Positions 44,249-55,906 are shown, counted from the stretch's first letter. The stretch: 64,000 nucleotides of DNA from Primulina eburnea (GCF_022965805.1 NC_133114.1:7708261-7772260), one strand, 5' to 3'. A program made the numbers and translations. Notes: generated from the letters alone by a model not told the origin.

Positions 44249-46047
44249 TGTCAATTTGTACTGAAAAGTAAAGACAGTTAAATGTTGATGACTATTTTAA
44301 AATATTTAGTAAGATATAAAGTTTGGACTTTTACTTCATAAATATTTGCTCCCACTGTTTTGACATCTTTCACTACCCTCTAGTGAAAAAGGGAAACTCC
44401 TTTCCTCAGTAGGTACGTAAGGTCCAATTAGCGAATTATGATCCCGAATAATATCAGCCAATCACAATTCCTAAAAGGTAGTTTCCAATTGCATCACAAT
44501 GCAACCCTCTACGTAAACTTTTGTCTCACGTTTGATTAGGACCCAATAATATGATGTCGTTCATCTTCACGTGTCAAGCCTTACCCATCGATGTTGAACC
44601 TTAATGGACGGTCGCCATGAGTTTCCCCAATAATATGAGCCGAAATCATGGGAGTTCCACGTAGTTCACATCACCATGTCAATGGATGTCACAACTTTCC
44701 GGCACCCAAAGCTCCCCCAATAATATGAGCCGAGCCACGAGTACAGGGTAGCGTTCATCATGCACCCATTGTCGATGGAAGACAAGGAAATTATAAACAA
44801 ATTTATAATTCCCCTTTTCGGGCTTGATATTAATTTTGAATCTTATTCAAAATGAGGGTTTTTAATTTTGAGAGGTCTCATCATTAATTTTATTTAAAAG
44901 CTCGCCATGTTTGATCGTATGTTTGCCGGATTCATGCAACTTTGTTATTATCATAATAATAACGCACATACTCATTATTTATAACATATCATGCATATAT
45001 TATAAGCAGTAAACAAACAAGGATGATCAATCGCCCCAATACTAACGGACCGTGTGAGCTAAACACGGGCCGAGGTCCAATCCTAGGGAAATGCATGGGA
45101 TGCAAATGCAACTATTACATTACCTTCCAATATTTACATGTCTTCGATCTTCATAATCATCATGGCCACCATCTTCCAATCTTGATAATCCACTATACTA
45201 ATATTTACAAATAAATATCCATGACAAATAGGGATACATCTCATGGGGGTGAGAACGGGCCATAAACCAAGCCCACTTTAAATTTGATAATTATTACAAT
45301 CATTCAACACAAAATATCATAGCAAACACCTAGAAAATTGGGCTTGGGCTTTTGATCATCCTTCATGCACAATATCATATATCATACACCATCAATTAAT
45401 TATCACAATAATTAATTGATCCAATATTATATATCTTGATCCAATCACTAACCCCTACGATTATAAACTAAATTAACAAAGTATACAAACACCTTTGTCT
45501 ACTTTCAAATTAATTTATTTCTAACCAAATTTCTTGTAAATCACCATTTACTATAAATATTTAAAGTCGAACTTAAAATATTTATTTCATGAGAATATAT
45601 TTGCAACTTTTGTAATTTTAAACTTAAGGGCCCAAAAACTTATTTTTCACGAAAAATTTTTGGCCCATTTAAAATTCAATAATATGTTAGCCATCCAATG
45701 GCCCAACAACTCAAGGCCCATGACACTTTGATATTTCAAAACACCTTTTGAAAACCCTAGTCGTCATTGGCGTCGCGGGAGCTCCGTCGCCGGATTCCGG
45801 CCGACGTGGCAAAATAATTTTTTTTTAATAAAATCTAGGGGCTGTTCGGGCTGCCCTAGCTGCCCGTTTCGGGCAGCCCCTCGGGCAGCCCAAGCTGCCC
45901 GAAATGGGCAGCAACTTGCTGCCCAAAAATCCCCCGAAATCGGCCTTGGTTCGATGCAAAATTTTGCTCTCATACGGTTAGAAATCAATCTCAACATAAT
46001 ATCTTGTAATTGCTACACAAAATCGTAACCATAGCTCGGATAACACT
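44249..46047 (-). other. Copia #2 long 5' leader with PBS
   Basis: About 1.8 kb. PBS 46034-46045 (minus TGTTATCCGAGC, one change from copia #1). GC-rich GGGCAGCCC segment about 45840-45925, AAACCCTAG about 45753-45761, AT-rich inverted repeat about 45391-45420, and CATATTATTG-type repeats (about 44545, 44629, 44717). No coding sequence recognised. Confidence 0.8.
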
Positions 46048-48200
46048 TGAAAGGGGAACGGTTACGGTGACCGGAAGTGCAATGGAAGTTTAAAAATCAA
46101 ATTTTTCATCAAAAATTTTCGGCCACCTTGATTTAATGTGTAGCAAATACAATAAAACACAAAAATGACATTCATAGTGTGTTTAGAATTTTACCTATCA
46201 ATCACAAGGATTGATGTATGGCTCCAACTAAGGTGTAAACACCTTAGCTCTTCAATGGTAGAAACTATCTTCAAGTTTCCTTTGAGCATTCCTTGCTCAA
46301 CTATTAAGCCCACCACCAACTAGGTAGATCCCCTCTTAATTTGCACTAGAAAACTAAGAGGATTTTTCAATGAGAATTATTTTCTTTCCTCAACACTTGA
46401 AGAAGAAAAATTGAGAGAAAAATGAGGGAGAGATTCAATGGAAATTTCGGCCATGCTTGTTCAATGGGGGAAGGGAGACTTGTCTTAGACTTGCAAAAAG
46501 CAAAAAGCAAAAACACCTTTTTGCATGCCATGCCTTGATAACCCAAAAAGTAGTCTCCAACCCTTCACCTCCCATGCATGCATATATATTATATGGTTTT
46601 TTAACAAATTAAAAACCATGGACTTAATTTAATTATCTCAAACATTTTTGAGATTAATTAAACATTACTTGAATTTACTCAAGTCCACTAGTTAAATAAT
46701 TTATTTAAATTGAGCTCTACAAGACTCAATATAATTTAATTATTTCAACACTTGAATTAATTTAATTATTTGGACTCTACTAGGTCCACTAGTGTTTAAT
46801 TAATTCAACACTTGAATTAATTTAATTTAGTCCATAAAAGTTTTTATGAAAATCACAATTTTCAAATACATTATTCACTTGGCCAACTTTTAATTTAGGA
46901 ACACTTCCATAAATTAAAATTTACATTTCTCTCATAGAAGTCCTACTTCTATTTTTTTTTACGCTTATAAACTCATTTATAAGCCGTTCAACACATTGAA
47001 CTAATTTCTCCTTTATAGAAGTCATACTTCTAATTTTCCTTACGCTTATAAACTCCTTTATAAGCCGTTCAACATATTGAACTATTTTTACTTCTCAACG
47101 GGATCTAGAAAGCCAGTACTTGTGTGGCCTTCAATGGTTCATTGATACAACTAGCCGTGGGTTCACATCTCCATGTGATTCGGACTAAACATGTCCTCAT
47201 ATGAGCATACCCCAATTGCTTCATTCTTACTTATCAACACCTTGATAACAAGAACGTCAGAACTCAAGTCTGATAGTACCCAACCAATCATGTTAAACGC
47301 CTAGCAGCATCGCTTACATGATTCCCTAGGTATCAAATGATAGTGCCTGCAAGAACCATTCAATTATGGTTAGCGTACAGTACGGTCCCTTCAACTCATA
47401 TATCCCGACCGATTCGACAACCATTGGTTTATCGAGAGTTGTCAATGAATCGATAATATGTGTCATGTCGTAGTTGCATCGATGGTGTAATGTATTAAAC
47501 CCCTTTCATAATTACCACCATACTCTGATCAGAGATTTCAACCTACATACTCATGATAACACATAGGATATCCATACCCGAAGGTAAGCGGTTAATCCCC
47601 GACTACAATGCATCGACTCCTATATGTTTCGCCGTAACACCCAACCTTGCCACCTGATGACCCCATGAGAGTCGGTAAACAAGTCAAAGTGTAATTCTAG
47701 CACATAGAGTCTGAATGTTGTCCCGGGTCATAAGGACTACTGTGTACAACCATAAACTAGGACATTTCCACTCGATAAGTGAGAACCACTTGGAAAGTCC
47801 TTTATGGAGGGTTGTTCAGTGCACTCTACCAGGAGCACCTATCTGCATGGTCGGACATCACAATGTCCCCTACCAATGAAACATGGTACTCACATCGCAG
47901 ATACTAGTCTCGAACTCTAGCGGCCTATATCCTTCTTAGCGGCGGCTGAATCGACTAGGAACTGTTTAGAATATACAGTATTCCAAATATGAGTTTCATG
48001 ATACTCATCATATGAGCATCTCATATTTTTTCTACTATTTGTATATTCAAGGGCTTTATCTATGCAACTAGCATGGGTATAAAGATAAAGATTTGCCAAA
48101 ACATTAATTTCAAATACTTTTAAAATAAAGATTGCTTATACATAGATTTTCATTGTGAACACTCGGCCAACACTTAGCTCGACGGGCACCTACTCTAACA
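46048..48200 (-). repeat. Copia #2 5' LTR
   Basis: 2,153 bp, complete, minus-strand ends TGTTAGAGTAGG and CCCCTTTCA. It abuts the integrase array at 48201, where GCATG (48201-48205) is the predicted TSD copy. Confidence 0.94.
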
Positions 48201-48858
48201 GCATGCCATGTAACTTAACGACTTCTCTAAAGAACAAATCCGCAATGTTTGAAGCATCATCGGTTTTATGACAAGCTATAAAATGTGCCATCTTAGAGAA
48301 TCTATCCACAACAACAAAAATAGAATCCCTCCCCTTCTTAGTTCTAGGAAACTCCAAAATAAAGTCCATAGAAATGTCAATCGAAGTTCTTTTTAGAATA
48401 GCACGCAAAAGTGTTCCCAAAGTTCTATTGACAACTTCAGTTTGTCCATCCGTTTGAGGATGACAAGTAGTAGAAAACAACAATTTTGTGCCAAGTTTAG
48501 CCCATAAAGTCTTCCAAAAGTAACTCAAGAATTTAACATCGCGACCAGAAACAATAGTCCTAGACATGCCATGCAACCTAACGAATTCTCTAAAGAACAA
48601 ATCCGCAATGTTTGAAGCATCATCGGTTTTATGACAAGCTATAAAATGTGTCATCTGAGAGAATCTATCCACAACAACAAAAATAGAATCCCTCCCTTTC
48701 TTAGTCCTTGGCAACCCCAAAATAAAGTCTATAGAAATGTCAATCCAAGTTCTTTTTAAGAATAGCACGCAAAAGTATTCCCAAAGTTCTATTGACAACT
48801 TCAGTTTGTCCTTCCGTTTGAGGATGACAAGTAGTAGAAAACAACAATTTTGTGCCAA
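48201..48858 (-). pseudogene. Two array units fused in one open frame
   Basis: At the junction of the first two units one A is missing (plus strand CTTTTTAGAATAG instead of CTTTTTAAGAATAG, near 48400). This removes the usual shift, so two integrase-core copies read through as one frame to the array edge. The upstream 38 or so residues are an out-of-frame reading of the neighbouring unit. The second catalytic Asp is Gly in the complete unit. Probably a chance product of decay, not a gene. Confidence 0.7.
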
Positions 48859-51800
48859 GTTTAGCCCATAAAGTCTTCCAAAAGTAACTCAAGAATTTAA
48901 CATCGCGACCAGAAACAATAGTCCTAGGCATTCCATGCAACCAAACGACTTCTCTAAATAACAAATCCGCAATGTTTGAAGCATCATCGGTTTTATGACA
49001 AGCTATAAAATGTGATATCTTAGAGAATCTATCCACAACAACAAAAATAGAATCCCTCCCCTTCTTAGTCCTAGGCAACCCCAAAATAAAGTCCATAGAA
49101 ATGTCAATCCAAGTTCTTTTCAAGAATAGCACGCAAAAGTGTTTCCAAAGTTCTGTTGACAACTTCAGTTTGTCCATCCGTTTGAGGATGACAAGTAGTA
49201 GAAAACAAAAATTTTGTGCCAAGTTTAGCCCATAAAGTCTTCCAAAAGTAACTCAAGAATTTAACATCGCGACCAGTAACGACTTCTCTAAATAACAAAT
49301 CCGCAATGTTTGAAGCATCATCGGTTTTATGACAAGCTATAAATTGTGTCATCTTAGAGAATCTATCCACAACAACAAAAATAGAATCCCTCCCCTTCTT
49401 AGTCCTAGGCAACCCCAAAATAAAGTCCATAGAAATGTCAATCCAAGTTCTTTATAAGAATAGAACGCAAAAGTGTTCCCAAAGTTCTATTGACAACTTC
49501 AGTTTGTCCATCCGTTTGAAGATGACAAGTAGTAGAAAACAACAATTTTGTGCCAAGTTTAGCCCATAAAGTCTTCCAAAAGTAACTCAAGAATTTAACA
49601 TCGCGACCAGAAACAATAGTCCTAGGCATGCCATGCAACCTAACGACTTCTCTAAAGAACAAATCCGTAATTTTTGAAGCATCATCGGTTTTATGACAAG
49701 CTATAAAATGTGCCATCTTAAAGAATCTATCCACAACAACAAAAATAGAATCTCTCCCCTTCTTAGTCCTAGGCAACCCCAAAATAAAGTCCATAGAAAT
49801 GTCAATCGAAGTTCTTTTTAAGAATAGCACGCAAAAGTGTTTCCAAAGTTCTATTGACAACTTCAGTTTGTCCATCTGTTTGAGGATGACAAGTAGTAGA
49901 AAACAACAATTTTGTGCCTAGTTTTCCCATAAAGTATTCCAAAAGTAACACAAGAATTTAACATCGCGACCAGAAACAATAATCCTCAGCATGCCATGCA
50001 ACCTAACGACTTCTCTAAAGAACAAATCCGCAATGTTTGAAGCATCATCGGTTTTATGACAAGCTATAAAATGTGCCATCTTAAAGAATCTATCCACAAC
50101 AACAAAAATAGAATCCCTCCCATTCTTAGTCCTAGGCAAACCCAAAATAAAGTCCATAGAAATGTCAATCCAAGTTCTTTTTAAGAATAGCACGCAAAGT
50201 GTTCCCAAAGTTCTATTGACAACTTCAGTTTGTCCATCCGTTTGAGGATGACAAGTAGTAGAAAACAACAATTTTGTGCCAAGTTTAGCCCATAAAGTCT
50301 TCCAATAGTAACTCAACAATTTAACATCGCGACCAGAAACAATAGTCCTAGGCATGCCATGCAACCTAACGACTTCTTTAAAGAACAAATCCGCAATTGT
50401 TGAAGCATAATCGGTTTTATGTCAAGCTATAAAATGTGCCATCTTAGAGAATATATCCACAACAACAAAAATAGAATTCCTCCCCTTCTTAGTCCTAGGC
50501 AACCCCAAATAAAGTCCATAGAAATGTCAATCCAAGTTCTTTTTAAGAATAGCACGCAAAAGTGTTCCCAAAGTTTTATTTACAACTTCAGTTTGTCCAT
50601 CCGTTTGAGGATGAAGAATTGTAGAAAACAACAATTTTGTGCCAAGTTTAGCAGCCCATAAAGTCTTCCAAAAGTAACTCAAGAATTTAACATCGCGAAC
50701 AGAATCAATAGTCCTAGGCATGCCATGCAACCTAACGACTTCTCTAAAGAACAAATCCGCAATGTTTGAAGTATCATCGGTTTTATGACAAGCTATAAAA
50801 TGTGCCATCTTAGAGAATCTATCCACAACAAGTAAAATAGAATCCCTCCCCTTCTTAGTCCTAGGCAACCCCAAAATAAATCCATAGAAATGTCAATCGA
50901 AGTTCTTTTTAAGAATAGCACGCAAAAGTGTTTCCAAAGTTCTATTGACAACTTCAGTTTGTCCATCTGTTTGAGGATGACAAGTAGTAGAAAACAACAA
51001 TTTTGTGCCTAGTTTTCCCATAAAGTATTCCAAAAGTAACTCAAGAATTTAACATCGCGACCAGAAACAATAGTCCTAGGCATGCCATGCAACCTAGCGA
51101 CTTCTCTAAAGAACAAATCCGCCATGTTTGAAGCATCATCGATTTTATGACAAGCTCTAAAATGTGCCATCTTAGAGAATCTTTCCACAACAACTAAAAT
51201 AGAATCTCTCCCCTTCTTAGTCCTAGGCAACCCCAAAATAAAGTCCATAAAAATGTCAATCCTAGTTCTTTTTAAGAATAGCACGCAAAAGTGTTCCCAA
51301 AGTTCTATTGACAATTTCAGTTTGTCCATCCGTTTGAGGATGACAAGTAGTAGAAAACAACAATTTTGAGCCAAGTTTATCCCCTAAAGTCTTCCAAAAG
51401 TAACTCAAGAATTTAGCATCGCGACCTGAAACAATAGTCCTAGGCATGCCATGCAACCTAGCGACTTCTCTAAAGAACAAATCCGCCATGTTTGAAGCAT
51501 CATCGTTTTATGACAAGCTATAAAATGTGCCATATTAGAGAATCTATCCACAACAACAAAATAGAATCCCTCCCCTTCTTAGTCCTAGGCAACCCCAAAA
51601 TAAAGTCCATAAAAATGTCAATCCAAGTTCTTTTTAAGAATAGCACGCAAAAGTGTTCCCAAAGTTATATTGACAACTTCAGTTTGTCCATCTGTTTGAG
51701 GATGACAAGTAGTAGAAAACAACAATTTTATGCCATGTTTAGCCCATAAAGTATTCCAAAAGTAACTCAAGAATTTAACATCGCGACCAGAAACAATAGT

Positions 51801-51934
51801 CCTAGGCATGCCATGCAACCTAGCGACTTCTCTAATGAACAAATCCGCAATGTTAGAAGCATAATCGGTTTTATGACAAGCTCTAAAATGTGTCATCTTA
51901 GAGAATCTATCCACAACAACAAAAATAGAATCTC
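48201..51934 (-). repeat. Tandem array of a gypsy integrase-core fragment, about 11 units of 363-364 bp
   Basis: A conserved block (start of the [11 protein letters not shown] coding region) recurs at anchors 48220, 48583, 48947, 49281, 49645, 50008, 50371, 50737, 51099, 51463 and 51825. Spacings are 363, 364, 334, 364, 363, 363, 366, 362, 364 and 362. Each unit encodes, on the minus strand, [54 protein letters not shown], and [15 protein letters not shown], the core of a gypsy integrase of a type different from gypsy #1-#3. The second catalytic motif reads SGRD (VRD in one unit), not SDRD. Units end in a stop at the junction because the 364-bp period shifts frame by one. The left end is cut by copia #2, so the array may continue off the window. 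Confidence 0.93.
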
Positions 51935-52051
51935 TGATGCGAACACGGATGATCAGGCGCCAAGGGAAGCATGGGACACTTTGGAGTTGCCGGAGGTTCC
52001 AATCACGAGGGGACGATTGAAGAAGTTCAAGGAAGCGTTGCACGGACTTAT
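51935..52051 (+). pseudogene. Orphan fragment next to the array, opposite strand
   Basis: About 117 bp between the array and the copia #3 LTR. In plus frame it reads [19 protein letters not shown] then [10 protein letters not shown], an acidic stretch followed by a P-x-T-R-x-R and amphipathic motif I associate with plant gypsy polyproteins, with low certainty. It is on the strand opposite to the array, so the array end is also an inversion or insertion boundary. Its last five bases CTTAT (52047-52051) are the expected left TSD of copia #3. Confidence 0.45.
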
Positions 52052-54105
52052 TGTTAGAGTAGGTGCACGTCGAGCCAAGTGTTGGCCGAGTGTTCCCAAT
52101 GAAACTCTTTGTATAAACGATCTTTATTTTAATAATATTTGAATTTATTATATTGGCGCATCTTTATCTGTATACCCATGCTAGTTGCATAGATAAAGTC
52201 CTTGAATATACAAATAGTAGAAAGAATATGAGATGCTCATATGATGAGTATCGTGAAACTCATATTTGGAATACTGTATATTCTAAACGGTTCCTAGTCG
52301 ATTCAGCCGCCACTAAGAAGGATATAGGCCGCTCGAGTTAGAGACTAGTATCTGCGATGTGAGTACCATGTTTCATTGGTAGGGGACATTGTGATGTCCG
52401 AACATGCAGATAGGTGCTACTGGTAGAGTGCACTGAACAACCCTCCATTACAGGACTTTCCAAGTGGTTCTCACTTATCGAGTGGAAACGTCCTAGTTTA
52501 TGGTTGTACACCATTAGTCCTTATGACCCGGAACAACATTGAGACTCTATGTGCTAGCGTTTCACTTTGACTTGTTTACCGACTCTCAAGGGGTCATCAG
52601 GTGGCAAGGTTGGGTGTTATGTCGAAACATATAGGAGTCGATGCATTGTAGTCGGGGATTCACCGCTTACCTACGGGTATGGATATCCTATGTGTTCTTA
52701 TGTGTATGTAGTATGAAATCTCTGATCAGAGTATGGTGGTAATTATGAAAGGGGTTTCATAGATTACACCATCGATGCAACTACGGCATGACACATAGTA
52801 TCGATTCATTGACAACTCTCGATATACCAATAGTTGTCGAATCGGTCGGGATATATGAGATGAAGGGACCGTACTGTACGCTAACCATAATTGAATGGTT
52901 TTTGCAAACACTATCATTTGATACCTAGGGAATCATGTAAGCGATGCTGCTAGGCGTTTAACATGATTGGTTGGGTACTATCAGACTTGAGTTCTGACTT
53001 TCTTGTTATCAAGGTGTTGATAAGTTAGAATGGGGCAATTGGGGTATGCTCGTATAAAGACATGTTTAGTCCGAATCACATGGAGATGTGAACCCACGGC
53101 TAGTTATATCAGTGAACCATTGAGGGCCACACAAGTACTAGCTTTCTAAATCCCGATGAGAAGTAAAATAGTTCAATGTGTTGAACGACTTATAAATGTG
53201 TTTATAAATGTAAGAAAAATTAGAAGTGTGACTTCTATGAGAGAAATATAAATTTTAATTATGGAAGTGTTCCTAGATTAAAATTTGGCCAAGTGAATAA
53301 TGTATTTGAAAATTGTGATTTTCATAAACATTATTATGGACTAAATTAAATTAATTCAAGTGTTGAATTAATAAAACACTAGTGGACCTAGTAGGGTCCA
53401 AATAATTAAATTAATTCAAGTGTTGAATTAATTAAATAATATTGAGTCTTGTAGAGCTCAATTAAAATAGTTATTTAACTAGTGAGACTTGAGTAAGTTC
53501 AAGTAATATTTAATTAGTCTCAAATATGTTTGAGATAATTAAATTTAGTCCAATGTTTTTAATTTGTTAAAAACCATATAATATGCATGCATGGGAGGTG
53601 AAGGGTTGGAGACAACTTTTTCAAATATCAAGGCATGGCATGCAACTTTTGCTTTTGCATTTTGCATGTCCAAGACAAGTCTCCTTCCCCATTCTAGACT
53701 TCACTCCTCCCCATTCTCTCTACCCCTTGGCCGAAATATGCTCTCATTTTTCTCCAAGTTTTTCTTTGATTTTTGTTCTTCAATTGTTGGAGAATAAAAA
53801 CACTTCTCTTTGAAAAATCTTCTTGTTTTTCTAGTGCAAAACAAGAAGGGATTTACCAAGCAAGTGGTGGGCTTAATTTTGGAGGTTGGAAGCTTGTAGA
53901 TTTTCATCCAAAGAAGAGCTTTGTTGTTTACAACAAAGTTGGAGCCATCATCAACCTCAAGAGGTTGATAGGTATACTTTCTTACACCCTATGAATGTTG
54001 TATGGTGTTTGTTGTATTTTTGCTACACAAAGCAAGGGGGCCGAAAATTTTTAAAGATTTTATGCTTCCGTTACGTTTTCGGTCTCCCTAAATCGTTCCC
54101 TTTCA
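52052..54105 (+). repeat. Copia #3 5' LTR
   Basis: 2,054 bp, TGTTAGAGTAGGTGCACG start and CGTTCCCTTTCA end. It carries one set of the GTTCAA/TTATAAA hairpins (about 53167-53240), where other copies have two, then AT-rich stems and TATAATATG at 53577-53585. Confidence 0.94.
53577..53585 (+). promoter_or_regulatory. Candidate TATA box, copia #3 5' LTR
   Basis: TATAATATG following AAAACCA, at the end of the hairpin chain, conserved among all copia LTRs here. Confidence 0.58.
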
Positions 54106-55906
54106 AGTGGTATCAAGAGCTATGGTTACCATTTTGTGTAGCATAATACATGATATTATGTTGAGGTCCATTTCTAACCGTATGAGACAAGCAAAACAAT
54201 TTTTTTGAAGGCCATTTTTGGGGTGTTTTTGGGCAGCTTGTTGCTGCCCATTTCGGGCAGCTCGGGCTGCCCGTGGGCTGCCCATTTCAGGCAGCAAGGG
54301 CAGCCCGAGGGGCTGCCCGAACGACCCCTCTTTGAAAATAAAAAAAATTTTTGTTGGCCGGAATCCGACGACGGAGCTCCGGCGACGGCGATGACGGCTA
54401 GGGTTTCTTAAAGTGTTTTGGATTATCAAAGTATCATGGGCCTTGAGTTGTTGGGCCATTAGATGGCTAACATGTTTGTGAATTTTAATTGGGCCAAAAT
54501 ATTTTTGTGAAAAATGAGTTTTTGGGCCCTTAAGTTTAAAATTACAAAAGTTGCAAATATTTTCTCATGAAATAAATAATTTAAGTTGGACTTTAATTAT
54601 TTATAGTAAATTGTGATTTACAAGAAATTCGGTTATAAATAAATTAATTTGAAAGTAGACAAAGGTGTTTGTATACTTTGTTAATTTAATTTATAATTGT
54701 GGCGGTTAGTGATTGGATCAAGATATATAATATTGGATCAATTAATTATTGTGATAATTAATTGATGGTGTATGATATGTGATATTATGCATGAAGGATG
54801 ATCAAAAGCCCAAGCCCAATTTGCTAGGTGTATGCTAGGATATTTGTGTTGTATGATTGTATAATTATCAATTTAAAGTGGGCTTGGTTTATGGCCCGTT
54901 CCCACCCCATGAGATGTATCCCTATGTGCCATGGATATTTATTTGTAAATATTAGAATAGTGGATGATCAAGATTGGAAGATGGTGGCCTTGGTGATTAT
55001 GAAGATCGCAGACATGTAATATTGGAAGCTAAATGTAATTGTTGCATTTGCATCCCGTGCATTTACCCTAGGATTGGACCTAGGCCCGTGCTTAGCTCAC
55101 ACGGGCCATTAGAACTTGGGGCGATTGATCATCCTTGTATTGTTTTCTATTTATAATATATGCATGATATGTTATAAATAATGAGTATGTGCGTTATTAT
55201 TATTATAATAACAAAGTTGCATGAATCCGGCAAACATACGATCAAACATGGCGAGCTTTTAAAATAAAATTAATGATGAGACCTTTCAAAATTAAAAAAA
55301 CCCTCATTTTGAATAAGATTCAAAATTAATATCAAGTCCGAAAAGGGGAATTATAAATTTGGTTATAATTTCCTTGTCTTCCATCGACAATGGGTGCATG
55401 ATGAACGCTACCCGTACTCGGGGCTCGGCTCATATTATTGGGGGGGCCCTTAGTGCCGGAAAGCTGTGACATTCATTGACATGGTGATGTGAACTACGTG
55501 GAACTCCCATGACTTCGGCTCAGATAATTGAGGGAACTCATGGCGACCGTCCATTAAGGTTCAACATCGATGGGTAAGGCTTGACACGTAAAGATGAACG
55601 ACGTCTATAATGGGTCCTAATCAAACGTGAGACAAAAGTTTACGTTAAGGGTTGCATTGTGATGCAATTGGGAAACTACCTTTTAGGAATTGTGATTGGC
55701 TGTATAATCGGGATCATAATTCGCTAATTGGACCTTACGTACCTACTGAGGAAAGGAGTTTCCCGTTTTCACTAGAGGGTAGTGAAAGATGTCAAAACAG
55801 TGGGAGTAAATATTTATAAAGTTAAAGTCCATACTTTATATCTTACCAAATATTTTAAAATAGTCATTAACATTTATCTGTTTTACTTTTCAGTACTATT
55901 TTGACA
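54106..55906 (+). other. Copia #3 long 5' leader with PBS and structured segments
   Basis: PBS TGGTATCAAGAGC at 54108-54120. GC-rich segment 54229-54326 contains a perfect stem GGGCAGCCC-GAG-GGGCTGCCC (54298-54318). A CTAGGGTTT motif follows at about 54399-54407. AT-rich hairpin 54737-54766 has 13-bp arms and loop TGTG. CATATTATTG-type repeats are at 55430-55620 (two of three degraded). The 1.8-kb length is the same in three elements. No protein-coding region recognised before gag. Confidence 0.8.

Larger units (their letters stand above)
19832..48200 (-). mobile_element. Copia #2: non-autonomous Ty1/copia element, heavily nested, left end off window
   Basis: Minus-strand element. 5' LTR 48200-46048, PBS 46045-46034, leader, gag 44248-43386, protease/RT/RNase H remnants 43385-41000, polypurine tract 40989-40980, 3' LTR C 40979-40543 plus 21231-19832 and further left. 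It inserted into the integrase array, with GCATG (48201-48205) the likely TSD. Its internal region lacks the integrase, with the same junction as copia #1. LTR B (itself carrying gypsy #1, #2 and copy A) and LTR D (carrying gypsy #3 and copia #1) lie inside its 3' LTR. Confidence 0.88.

Noticed and set aside
48201..51934. Regular repeats resembling a CRISPR array
   Set aside because: Units are contiguous 363-364 bp coding fragments without spacers, in a plant retroelement context.
52153..52341. A 60-70 codon sense frame (containing YLYTHASCIDKALEYTNSRK) in the first 300 bp of each copia LTR
   Set aside because: Upstream of the TATA candidate, variable in start and end between copies, and no known domain. 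Treated as chance open frame in LTR DNA.
54205..54411. Open frames through the GGGCAGCCC block and the GC-rich gene-like segment
   Set aside because: Frames differ between the four copies and lack recognisable domains. Better explained as structured leader.
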